Shown: in pieces, positions 22,101 to 29,925 of the stretch
Position numbering within the stretch: the first letter of the stretch is position 1
Layout of the letters: each line of letters begins with the position of its first letter
Assembly (NCBI RefSeq): GCF_028372415.1
Contig: NC_092879.1
Coordinates: forward strand, 98,822,623 to 98,886,622
DNA length: 64,000 bases
DNA from: Notamacropus eugenii
Taxonomy: Eukaryota > Chordata > Mammalia > Diprotodontia > Macropodidae
Direction: 5' to 3'
Notes under the pieces: generated by a model
Database searches by the model: none
Told to the model about the DNA's origin: nothing
What the model saw: only the letters and a program-made list of their open reading frames with translations
Made by a program: the position numbers and the translations under genes

Positions 22101-22687
22101 AAGTAATGGTGAGAAAGGGACAATCTTGCTATCTTACTCATATCTGGTGGAAAGTTTGTGTTTATTGATTGCAGAGCTCTTGCTTTTAGAAACTTTGGGT
22201 CATATTAAAGAAGGGCCCTGTTTTATCTCTACATTTTATAGTCTTTCATATAAATGAATTATCCTCTCTAGGATAATTTTGTTTCTGTGATCTAGCCTTG
22301 AACCAGAAGCCCCCATTCACACCTGTATCTTTGATTTCTCTTTCCTTTATTACTATTTTTGTGTTATGGTCTGAAAAGGAGGTTTGTTTCTTCCCTAGTC
22401 CATGATCCCTTTTTGTTAAATGTACCATGTGATGGTGAGAACTAGATATATAAACCATTAAAATATGCCAGAGCCTTTCATATTTGATTTGGGTGTATTT
22501 ATAATGTTAATAAGAAGGAAGCTAAAGCCTGAAAAAATGCTAGAAAAATCAAGTTTGAGATATCTTGGGTGATTTCTGAACTGCCTTTCCTGCCTCCCCT
22601 AATTCTTACAGAATCTTCTTTGAAGTCGCTAAAACTCCTACCTTGGATATGCTGAAGCTGGAGGAGATTCTGAAGAACTCAGACTGA
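7091..22687 (+). CDS. CCNB3: Cyclin B3, complete coding region in 11 exons
   Basis: B-type cyclin that activates CDK1/CDK2, acts in meiosis and is destroyed through the APC/C. The 11 exons total 1311 bases (436 residues plus stop) with every joint in frame. Visible parts: destruction box RSAFGDLTN (about residues 56-64), a short Glu/Pro/Ser-rich linker (104-156), MRAILVDW (208-215, the hydrophobic-patch signature) opening the first cyclin fold, and a second fold to residue 430 ending FFEVAKTPTLDMLKLEEIL, close to placental CCNB3. The start resembles placental CCNB3 starts (MP-x-P, then RSS-K/R-P). Placental CCNB3 is about 1,400 residues because one exon expanded; here that exon has 157 bases, so length matches non-placental vertebrates. 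DGKK lies tail-to-tail downstream, as in human. Promoter and any non-coding first exon were not identified. Confidence in identity is very high; the exact start is somewhat less sure. Confidence 0.95.
7565..7815 (+). mobile_element. tRNA-headed core-SINE (MIR/marsupial type)
   Basis: Contains the order AATTCAAATC, TGTGTGACTTGGGCAAGTCA, CTCAGTTTCCTTATCTGTAA, GTTGTTGTGAGGATCAAATG and AGTGCTATATAAATGTTAGC, the standard layout of this SINE superfamily. Lies in CCNB3 intron 1. Confidence 0.8.
8395..8520 (-). mobile_element. MIR-like fragment
   Basis: CTACTGTGTGCCAGGCCATT and TTTGTAAAGTGCTCTG resemble the tail part of a MIR-type SINE in reverse. Short and diverged. Confidence 0.4.
8997..9080 (+). 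CDS. CCNB3: CCNB3 coding exon 2 (destruction box)
   Basis: 28 codons, phase 0 at both ends, between TTCAACAG and GTGAGT. It encodes EENSQAKRSPSS...APKKRSAFGDLTN. RSAFGDLTN is the D-box recognised by the APC/C and matches the placental cyclin B3 form KKRSAFEDLTN. Confidence 0.93.
9647..9803. mobile_element. hAT-like non-autonomous DNA transposon (MITE) with degenerate 8-bp TSD
   Basis: Element of about 141 bases (9655-9795) starting CAGGGGTTTTCAACATGGG. Read from the other strand, its far end (CAAGGTTTCTTCACCTTG) matches that start imperfectly, giving terminal inverted repeats. Flanks ACCTAAGG (9647-9654) and CCCTAGGG (9796-9803) agree at 6 of 8 bases. An 8-bp duplication and CAGGG-type ends fit the hAT superfamily. 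Old and decayed; lies in CCNB3 intron 2. Confidence 0.65.
9804..12248. other. CCNB3 introns 2 (rest) and 3
   Basis: Apart from coding exon 3 (10749-10867), I see no recognisable repeat or RNA gene. Long open frames here are chance. Confidence 0.5.
10749..10867 (+). CDS. CCNB3: CCNB3 coding exon 3
   Basis: 119 bases between TTTTCCAG and GTAAGA, giving 39 codons plus two bases. It encodes AHQNQPTQSKKEVVKG and, at its end, HDLSKNNEINLKK. This is the basic region just after the D-box and lines up with the placental sequence A-x-Q-x-QP-x-Q-x-KKE. Confidence 0.9.
12249..12405 (+). CDS. CCNB3: CCNB3 coding exon 4 (short counterpart of the placental giant exon)
   Basis: 157 bases between CTCCCACAG and GTATTC. 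It encodes a Glu/Pro/Ser-rich stretch starting SGSKSLPEEASVSSEPTVKE and containing IKEEKPVLVQEGP. In placental mammals the exon at this position is about 3 kb and made of repeats of the type PL-x-LKEEPT-x-E; here there is room for only one or two such units. The frame joins cleanly to both neighbours. Confidence 0.88.
13474..13572 (+). CDS. CCNB3: CCNB3 coding exon 5
   Basis: 33 codons: QMPGMENTEKVEEDLYAN, then YAKDIFRYMRKRE, the start of the cyclin N-terminal helix (placental: YAKEIFSYMKERE). The acceptor is a tandem CAGCAG, so the exon may start at 13474 or 13477, differing by one glutamine. Donor GAG|GTATGT. Confidence 0.9.
15030..15280 (-). mobile_element. Old L1 3'-end fragment inserted in the L2
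   Basis: Begins with a T run on the plus strand (a poly-A tail in reverse), followed by TGCAAATCTCTTTAATGTCT and CAACTGGATTCTCACATCTG, a motif found in 3' ends of old mammalian L1s. It splits the L2 reading. Confidence 0.45.
15395..15660 (+). mobile_element. Marsupial core-SINE
   Basis: AGTGGATAGAGTTCCAGGCC, AGTCAGGAAGACCTGAATTC, GGCAAGTCATTTAACTTCTG, GTTGTTATGAGGATCAAATG and GTGCCTGGCACAGTG in order. The head with gtggatagag is typical of marsupial tRNA-derived SINEs. Nested in the L2. Confidence 0.85.
16191..16283 (+). CDS. CCNB3: CCNB3 coding exon 6 (cyclin box, MRAIL)
   Basis: 31 codons between CTACCAG and GTGAGTC, phase 0 at both ends. It encodes EIFPVSNYMVKQHDISKD followed by MRAILVDWMVEVQ. 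MRAIL is the substrate-docking hydrophobic patch and LVDW is the cyclin signature. Confidence 0.95.
16665..16835 (-). mobile_element. MIR-like SINE fragment
   Basis: CATTTGATCCTAGATAG, then GGCTAACTTGCCCAAGGTTG and a Cys/Pro-like end typical of MIR in reverse. Diverged. Confidence 0.45.
16836..18801. other. CCNB3 introns 6 (rest) and 7
   Basis: Apart from coding exon 7, only weak repeat traces (CTGCCCTCAAGGGACTTAAA near 17050 resembles an old MIR-associated repeat). Nothing else recognised. Confidence 0.4.
17834..17971 (+). CDS. CCNB3: CCNB3 coding exon 7 (cyclin box)
   Basis: 46 codons between CTTTTTCAG and GTGAGTC. It encodes ENFELTHETLYLAVKLVD and later LQLIGSTAILIASKFE, the core helices of the first cyclin fold. 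Nearly identical in pattern to placental cyclin B3 (MTHETLYLAVKLVD). Confidence 0.95.
18802..18957 (+). CDS. CCNB3: CCNB3 coding exon 8 (cyclin box)
   Basis: 52 codons between TTGCCTTTAG and GTGAGA. It encodes DDFLYICDDAYQREELLSME and ends NIPIAYRFLRRFAK, the last helix of the first fold and the linker into the second. Confidence 0.95.
19120..19370 (+). mobile_element. Marsupial core-SINE
   Basis: AGCTAGGTGACGCAGTGGAT, GGAGTCAGGAAGACCTGAGT, GACAAGTCATTTAATCTCTC, CAGTTTCCTTATCTGTTAAA and GTTATATAAATACTGTTATT in order. This is the best-preserved tRNA head in the window and the main sign of a marsupial source. In CCNB3 intron 8. Confidence 0.88.
19943..20092 (+). CDS. CCNB3: CCNB3 coding exon 9 (second cyclin fold)
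   Basis: 50 codons between CCCATCTCTAG and GTAAGC. It encodes CAHVNMETLTLARFICELTL and ERASKLAASCFFLALKMKN, matching the placental pattern of TLTLSRYICEMTLQEY and KLAAASLLLALYMK. Confidence 0.95.
20418..20548 (+). CDS. CCNB3: CCNB3 coding exon 10
   Basis: 131 bases between TACTCTAG and GTAAGAGG. It encodes TPALERYSGYQSTDLFSLVK and ends KLKAVRTKYSHK, with the last lysine codon completed by the next exon. Matches the placental LEHYSGYSISELHPLV and KYSHPVFFEV region. Confidence 0.94.
21190..21355 (-). mobile_element. MIR-like SINE
   Basis: CAGCTAACATTGGGCACTTC, CATGTGCTAGGCACTGTGCT and CCCCATTTTACAGATGAGGA are hallmarks of a MIR read in reverse. In the last CCNB3 intron. Confidence 0.65.
21580..22480 (-). 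mobile_element. Possible decayed L1/HAL1-like LINE remnant
   Basis: A/T-rich stretch with TTGTGTTATGGTCTGAAAAG (near 22350), similar to the reverse-strand L1 endonuclease sequence seen at 2840 (GCATTATGATCTGAAAAGG), and GGTGAGAAAGGGACAATCTT. Too diverged for a firm family call; ends are guesses. Confidence 0.35.
22612..22687 (+). CDS. CCNB3: CCNB3 final coding exon
   Basis: Acceptor TTCTTACAG, then IFFEVAKTPTLDMLKLEEIL, KNSD and TGA at 22685-22687. Placental cyclin B3 has a near-identical tail (FFEVAKIPALDMLKLEEIL) with a few extra residues. Confidence 0.95.
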
Positions 22688-22880
22688 AGACTGAAGGACC
22701 CCTGTGGGGAAGCCCAAGGCTAGCCTTGTAAATAGACTGTAAATATTTTGGCCTGTCTCTGTCTCCTTCTCCTTGTCAAGATGTTTGTCCCTTTCTTTCT
22801 GTCTGTCTGAACTCATGTCATTTTAAGAAAAAACTAAACTTTTTAAGAAGAAACAGTTCCAGTGTTTTGATTAGAAATTA

Positions 22881-22886
22881 AATAAA
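22881..22886 (+). promoter_or_regulatory. CCNB3 proximal poly(A) signal
   Basis: AATAAA about 195 bases after the CCNB3 stop, in an A/T-rich context. The likely main 3' end lies 15-25 bases beyond it. Confidence 0.6.
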
Positions 22887-24384
22887 ATTTTGTGAAGTGC
22901 CTTCCCTCCCCTCTTATTCTCCAGGGGCAGATGAGGTGCCCGAGGGTAGAAAACAACAGCCTCCTACCCTCCTACCCTCCCTGGGGAAGATGCCAAGGCT
23001 TCTTGGCATAAACCATCCCCTTCTGCTGGTCATTGTCCCCACGGCCTGCCCTCTTGTAGCTTCTCTTTTTCTGCCTCCAGCTCTCTTCTGTAATTCTCCA
23101 GTCACTGCTCAAGGAGGGAGGAAGTATTGCTACTCAGCTACTGAGTTCAAGAGTGCCTTCTAGCCCTTACCTGAGAGAGCTTCCCATGCCCAGTAAGTGG
23201 GCTTGAGAGTTGGAGCAGCTGGCAGTGCCCATGATAAATACCCTATGCTCTACCTGAGGCTTTTCTGCATTTGCTTATAGAATATATAGAATAAGGAGTT
23301 ATTCTCCTTTTCGCAGTTTTGCTTTTTAGTACCTAGAAAGAATTCCTGTAGTTGGTAGTTAAGGAAGCTGAGTAATGGGCAGGTTGGGAGGAGGAGTGCA
23401 AAGCACGCTTGCCTAGCCTGCCTGGGAATGGGCAGTTTGTTTTCCCATTCCATTTTATTTGTATGTATGTGATGTCACTAATGTGTTGGTCAGAGAAGGC
23501 CTTTGAGCTGTGCCAGGTGCTGGCTAACACTTTACACTGATCTGTGCCTTCTGAGGGTATTTACTTTGAATAGTTGAAAAAGAAATCAATGCCACGGTCC
23601 CTCCTCGGGACCCATGGGGGGTACAGAATGAAGAGCAAAGTTCAAACTGTGGCTCTGCCTCAAAATCCTGCGGGAGGCAAGGCTGCCCACACCATTTTTC
23701 CATCTTCAAGGAGGAGAAAGCTTGGGAAGAGCAGCTTTGAAGTCGTTGTGATTTTGTGCTAACAGGGAACAAATCTGGCCTGATTTTCCTTCTCTTTCCT
23801 TACCACCCCCTGCTAGAGGTGCTAATGCACAACGAGTGGCTAAAGAATTAGGCTGGGCTTGAGGCCAGAAGCTTGGCAACGGCAAGAGGAAAGCCAAGAC
23901 TCGTTACGGGGCAAGTTAGTTTGGTGTCATTTCTTTCAAGTGGTCTGATACTAACTAACCTCTTGGCTGACAGCTTACGGGCTGTCATTTCTATACAACT
24001 GAAGTACCTGCTTCCCAGCAGCCCTTTGGCCTCAGAAGCCACACTGGAGGGTGTGAGAAAGGCTGTGTTGTAGAGAGGGGTGAAGACCCTCAGAGGTGTT
24101 TTTGTAGGGGTCCACCAAAGCGTCACTGCACCCCTCCTCTCCCAGTTCTATGTTCTAAGGGGGCCTCAGAGACAGTCGCTTGGACACAGTAGCATTTTTC
24201 ATTTTCCCCACTCTTCCGAAGTCCAGTATGGATCTCACCCTTTGTGTCTTCCCCTTCGTCACCCTAGGAATGAGAGAGACGCCTGTACTGTGGCTTTTTT
24301 AGTAGCCCCGTCACACCTGGGCTCTGTGCACTGCTCTTTTATTGTTACTGTGTATGTTTTGGCATAAAAATTTATTTGAAATTT

Positions 24385-24390
24385 AATAAA
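24385..24390 (+). promoter_or_regulatory. Possible distal CCNB3 poly(A) signal
   Basis: A second AATAAA about 1.7 kb after the CCNB3 stop, in an A/T-rich stretch that follows repeat-poor sequence. It could end a long 3' UTR isoform; use is inferred only. Confidence 0.35.
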
Positions 24391-24399
24391 GAAGTTTGA

Positions 24400-25735
24400 A
24401 AAACAACACTCTAGTTCTTTTTACAGTCTTAGGCCCAAATCCCCTTAACTTTTGACTACCTTTTGGCAGTGGGACTTGACAAGTGTAACCTCCATGTAAT
24501 AATATAAAGGAAGAAGGGTAAGTACCCAAAGTAACATCCTGCAGGCTGAGCCCAATCAGGGGAAAAGCTGCATTTTCAACAAAAGAATCTGGAAATAAAT
24601 GAACAAGAAAGCCTCTCCTTGATAACCGTACCCGAGTAACAAAATCAGTTCTCTCAGGCTCATAGGGAACAAGGTTATTGTCTAGGTCTCAGTCAAAAGC
24701 ACTTTTTTAAGAAAGTGGGATTCAGGGGTTAAAGATTTAAGGGAAACTTAAAAGAGGCAAAACTAAGGGAAGGAAGAAGTAAATTATAAATTAATGTGGA
24801 TGGGGAAGGGTGGAGGAAATGAAACAGGAGAAAGTCAGTTGACTTGGGATGGGATCTGAAGTTGGATTCCAACCTGACTTGGGTGTGACTAGAGAAGGGA
24901 TAGAGCATGGTGGGGCTCTGGGGAAGCTGGTTAAGAGCAGTTGGAGGATGTAGAAGGTGAAAGGAAGCTGGTCTTGTTCTACAGAAGGGACACTAATGGC
25001 ATGCCACTGCTCTTGGCATGGACCATGGCAGGAAGTATGTTCTTGGGTAGGGTGCCTTAGAAGGTGACCTCCAAGCAAGGATCCTGGCTTTCTATCACAA
25101 AAAAGGGAGGGGGGGGGTGTTGGTTCCAGGGGCTCCACGGAGATTCAGAGACACGATGATAGGATATACTGTAATGGTAAGGGTAGGAGGTAAAAAGATG
25201 CCAATTTTTAATGATTTCTGTGATCCCATAAAAAAAGTGACATAATGGATAAGAAAACAAAACCCAACAATTCTCCATGTGTAAAAAACAAAACAAAACA
25301 CATCCACAAACTAAAGATGCAATAATGTGAAAGGAAAGAATATGACAAGGAAGCTGAACTGAGTAAGTACAATGGCTATTCTGGACTTAGGAGAATAGAA
25401 GGAGGAGGGGCGGGGGGGGTGTACAGGTGCAAAATGTGACAGACATGGTCACTGTGTCAGGGGTTTTGTCCTTACTGTAAAAAAATGTTCATTAGGCGAT
25501 GTGCAGAAATGGCAGTATCTAAAGCCAAAAGGCATTAAAACAATACTTGTAAGTCATTTTTACAAAGCAGTCCTCAGAGTGATTTTCCCCCACAGTAGCC
25601 CTGGGTACAGCAGCAGTGGGGAGCATGGGGCATCAGACTCACCAGGTCGAGGTGTGGAGAAGAGATAGCTTGCCTTGTTCATCTGTAGGAGCTTGGGATT
25701 CATGATTGGTCACCCCTGAAATAACTCACAAGGAG
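24400..25735. other. Intergenic gap between CCNB3 and DGKK ends
   Basis: About 1.3 kb between the distal CCNB3 poly(A) signal and the putative DGKK 3' end. I see no exon, RNA gene or clear repeat in it beyond short G runs near 25110 and 25412. Confidence 0.5.
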
Positions 25736-25757
25736 CCTGAGACCGTACGTTCAACCA

Positions 25758-25763
25758 TTTATT
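25758..25763 (-). promoter_or_regulatory. Putative DGKK poly(A) signal
   Basis: TTTATT on the plus strand (AATAAA on the DGKK strand). Scanning by eye, it is the first canonical signal on that strand after the DGKK stop at 29851, which would give a 3' UTR of about 4.1 kb ending near 25740. Confidence 0.4.
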
Positions 25764-28324
25764 AGTGGCCTGAAACACAAGCGCAACTTCATTTAAACTG
25801 TGGACTGATGTTACATTGGGGAGGAGGGGCTGGTGCAGATTTGTGGACACATTTTGATTTTGCTTTTGGTATTCTGTTTGCCACTTTACCATCCAGCTTC
25901 CTCCCTCCAGTCCGCACTCTGCTGCTGAACAGGAGCCTTTGCAAACAAACAAGCAGAGAAAGAAAACCCCCCAAACACAACAGAAACCAACGGGAGAATA
26001 CAGGTGAGCAGACAAATACGGAGGAACAACCGCAGTTTCACGAGTACATTAAGCACAGCAGTTCTTAGGGAAGGATGCCGATCGGGGTAAGCAGGTGATT
26101 ACAGTTAGGTTCCATTGTGTTTCATATTTCTCATCACTGCTTTTCCTTAACTCGACCTCCTCCTATATACCATGGGGTAGCCAACAACGACAAGGCTAGC
26201 ACACAGCCATGCCCCTTCTAAGCTTACTGATAAAGGAAGCTGGCAGCTGCCATGGCTCCCATTGTCATCCCTGACCTGGAGATCCTGGTGCTCAGAGATG
26301 CAGCCAGAGATGTTCTGCAGAGGCTTTTCATATCCTTGAGCTGGGAAAGACCAATCCTTTCTCCTTGTCCTTTGCTCCAAGCACTTACTGAGCCCACATC
26401 TAATTACAGAACTTGTAGCAAAACCAAGAGGGAACAATACATGAACCATCGACTCTTCAATCCCTTCCCCATCCCTTTTTTCCCTACGCATGGGGCGCTT
26501 CCGGAACACTATTAGCTTAGAGAAAAGTTGGGCCTTTGCAAGTTTCACTCCTCTGTACGACACCCCTTTCCCCCAATCCCCATCCTACAAGAGAGATCAA
26601 GGCCATCTCCCCTTCCACACTGCTGATTGCAGCTCAAGGAATTACATTTAAGACTACATAGGAACAATCGCCCAAGAAGCAGGCCACCCCTTATTTGCCT
26701 GAAATGATGTCTCTGAAGGTGATAGAGATGGATCATGAGGGCTTGGTCCCTTTGCCTAAGCGATTATATTACAGCACTGCTTCAGCGAGGCCCCTGTGGG
26801 GTTAAATCACTCCTGGGGCCCAAGGGCAGCCCCTGTGAAGGAGGGAGCTGATCTTGCTTTGTTCGAAGCACTAGGCTGGGCCAGGCAGAGCAGGTGCTCA
26901 GCAGGTTCCTTTCCTTGGCACCCTGAGCCTGCCAGGAGGGCTGGCTAGGTATCAGGGCAGGAGGAAAAGGCGGTGGAAAATGAGCTAGCAAGCAGCACCT
27001 GCTCAGACCCTCAGTCCCCCTTCTTCCCCATCAATGGTGATCCCCACTCTATGCTTGGCCTGCAGCCAGGCCAGCTCCATTCTGACTCAGGGAAGAAAGA
27101 GAAGAGAATTCTGGAGGGCCAAGGGTTTGGGGATGTGGACACTGGCCAGATCAACAGCACAGCACAGAGCTAGCATCTATATTAGCAATTGAACAAAACA
27201 AAAAAGGACTACATTCAGTTTGGCCACCACTGGGGGGACAAAGCAACAAAAAAAATCCCAACTCTGCCTAGACTCCCAAGATCAACGGTGGCCTCTCCAT
27301 GGGTGTGCCTGTGCATGCATGGACACATGTCCATGCAGGGGACACAGGGGCAACTTGTCCCTGGAGAGCGGTGCGTTGATAAAGGGAAAGGGCTTTGAGC
27401 CCCAGAGGAGCCTAGGAGGGGGGGGGGCAGTCAAAGCAAAAAAGTCTCCGAGATGGCTCATCCCAGGGACAAATAAATTAACGTTGTAGATGCTTAAATA
27501 AAATTTTAAATATTTTCTTTCACCTATTTACAATACTTTCTTCTTTAGATTTATGGCTAGAGCTATTTTTTGGCATCACAATTAGACAAGACGGCATGAG
27601 GGATTTTTTTTTCCCGTTTGTTTTGAGCTCCCCATGTTTCAGGTTGGCAAAGTGTCCAGGACCGGGATTGATCTGATATACCCCAATGATCCAGCCACAG
27701 GAGAGACCCAGGGAAGAGTTTTGCCTTCGTCTTGAGGTATGGAGAGGCCATCTTTCTAGCTCCCAGCCAAAGGGTTTGATTGATTTGGGGGCAGAGGGGA
27801 GAGAAAATTGTTGGGGGATGTTCTAGGGCTTGGCTCATAGGGCCCTGGGGCATCTCCCCTCTAGATGCTAGGGCCTGGCCAGATTTGCCTGCATTGCAAC
27901 AGGTCTTCTAAACAACAAAATCCCAAGCAAATTTAGGGTTGGGAACAAGTGGGATTTGTGTTTTGGTTGTTTTTCATTAGAAGGTAGAGAGGCGCCCCAC
28001 TCAGGAGGCTCTGAGTCACCTGGTGTTGCTGTGTGACCTCAAAATTCAAGGCAACAGCACCATGGGCTGCAGAGGTATATGCTGAGTATATACTGCTCTG
28101 CCAGCTTCTCTCTGCTGTGAAGACCAGCTCTGCCAACCTAGTACCAGCAAGAGGGAAACTGCCTAGCAACTCTCAGGGGAGTCTGGGACCATCCTGACAG
28201 CTTGTCCAGGAAAGTCAGGACTGGCTGCCCCGGATGGTCCCTGGGCTATTAGCTTAACCTAGCCTTGAAGGTAGAGAGACCCAGGAGAGCTCTTGAATCC
28301 CAGACTTCAGGGCATCTTGGTTGG

Positions 28325-28505
28325 AGAGGGCTTGGGAGGGGAGAAGGAGCAGAGAGGAAGGAAAGGGAAGGAGAGGGAAAGAGGAAGAAGAGAGGGGAGA
28401 AGGGAAGGGACAGGATGGGAGGGGAGAAGGAAGTGGAAGAGGGGGACAGAGAGGAAGAAGGAGGGAGGGAGCAGAGAGGAAGAAGGAAGAGGAGGAAGGG
28501 AGCAG
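28325..28505 (+). repeat. Polypurine low-complexity block
   Basis: About 180 bases of almost only G and A. Long Arg/Glu/Gly-rich frames here are composition artefacts. Confidence 0.8.
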
Positions 28506-29079
28506 GTCCTAACTGATGTACAGTCCAGTACAAATAGATAGCTTTGACCTTTCTGCTCCCCTGTTTAGGGCCTGGCTTCGAATTGGGAGAGTGGAACAGA
28601 AGTAGCCTGGCCATCTGTCCCAGCAGCGGCTTTGAAGGCTCCACAAAGATGGATCAGATACCGCAACTGTGTCAGAAGCAGGAACACTGAGGATGCCCAG
28701 AAGTCTGAGGTTCCTGGGCATGGCAGTAAGTTACAGAAGAACTTTATCAGGAGCCTTAGAAACCGAGTTGTATTTTCAGTTCTTAAAAAAATATATACAT
28801 CTCTCCATCTAGCTATGTCTCTATCTATCTTTTCATAATCTGTACAGCAGCACAAGGGTGAATGACTCTTTTGGCTCAAAAAGCCAGCCAGAATTGCAAG
28901 CCAAGCACTGGCGGACAGCATGCAAGCTTGGGTCAAGGCAGCGGGGGTTCTTACAGTTTGTGGAGACTCCGTCAAGTCACTAGTGATGAGCAGTGTGGGC
29001 AGAGTGGGCCATTCACCTGCAGTCAGGACTGGACTCTGAAATGGTCCATCAGGTACCTGATCAAAGCTATTCACAAGCA

Positions 29080-29110
<31 letters not shown>

Positions 29111-29163
29111 GTATATATATGTGTGTGTGTATATATACATACATACGTACATACGCACACAGG
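29080..29163. repeat. CA/TA/CATA compound microsatellite
   Basis: (CA)n followed by alternating TA/TG and (CATA)n-type sequence. Lies in the putative DGKK 3' UTR. Confidence 0.85.
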
Positions 29164-29850
29164 CAGCATAGACTACTTGCAGAGAGTCTGCAAGCCATAT
29201 CTACAAGAAAGGCAGAGATGACATGCATGATGAGTCTCAGGGGAGGGGGCTGGGTCAAGGTAGCACAATGAAGCTTAGGCCACTGATAGAAGCCCAACTC
29301 AGGGATAATAAAGGATTCGGCCATGTAATTAAGGCTAGGGGAGAAAGCCCCTAGGACCTAGTTCCCATCCTCCATAGCACAAAGCCTCTCCTCCCACCAA
29401 CTCCAAAGGGAAGGCCAAAGACATTCCAGAATCCCAAGTCACAAAATCAGCCAGGTGACCCTGAGCCATCAGGGAAAACACTATCTTCAAAAGCACCCAT
29501 AGAAGGCCATTCTTCTAGATCCTAGGCATATACAGAAGCTTAACTCATTTAGCCAGAGCCAGTCATGGAGCACAGAGAGGGAGAACTGAAGAACAACTCC
29601 ATTCAACCATCTTTGGCCATTGTGGAAATGGAATCCTCTAAGGAAACCTGATAAAGTTAAGAATGTCACATTAGTGGAAAGCAGCGTCTGACTCTCAGCC
29701 CTACCAAGGGGCCGAGTCTTTTCTGGAATAATTGAGTCTGCAGTCATACATAGGTAGGTTTAGAGTCCCTGCTGTTGTCACTGTTGTCAGTGGTGTGGGT
29801 GTCATCAATTCGCCATGAAGTGGTTTCATGTCAGGAGTTCCTTCAGCAAT

Positions 29851-29925
29851 TCATAGGTTGTGGCTAATGTCTTTAATACCCTGAAGGATCTTCTTCACGT
29901 GACCAACCTTTCTGATTCCTAAATC
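29851..29925 (-). CDS. DGKK: DGKK final coding exon: SAM domain end and stop
   Basis: 24 codons plus TGA after acceptor CCCATAAAG. It encodes [20 protein letters not shown] then SHNL and completes the SAM fold (DGK delta: [20 protein letters not shown]). It is shorter after the SAM domain than DGK delta. Confidence 0.93.
   Translation of the reverse strand, partial: DLGIRKVGHVKKILQGIKDISHNL

Larger units (their letters stand above)
25740..29850 (-). other. DGKK: Putative DGKK 3' untranslated region
   Basis: Sequence between the DGKK stop and the first AATAAA on its strand. It lacks recognisable SINEs or LINEs, contains a polypurine block (28325-28505, plus strand) and a CA/TA microsatellite (29080-29163), and carries a TGTAAATA Pumilio-type motif in an A/T-rich stretch (27525-27532, reverse strand). 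Assignment as UTR is inference; part may be intergenic. Confidence 0.35.

Noticed and set aside
28249-28644. Overlapping frames on both strands around 28.3-28.5 kb
   Set aside because: Polypurine block; all six frames are biased and none resembles a protein family.
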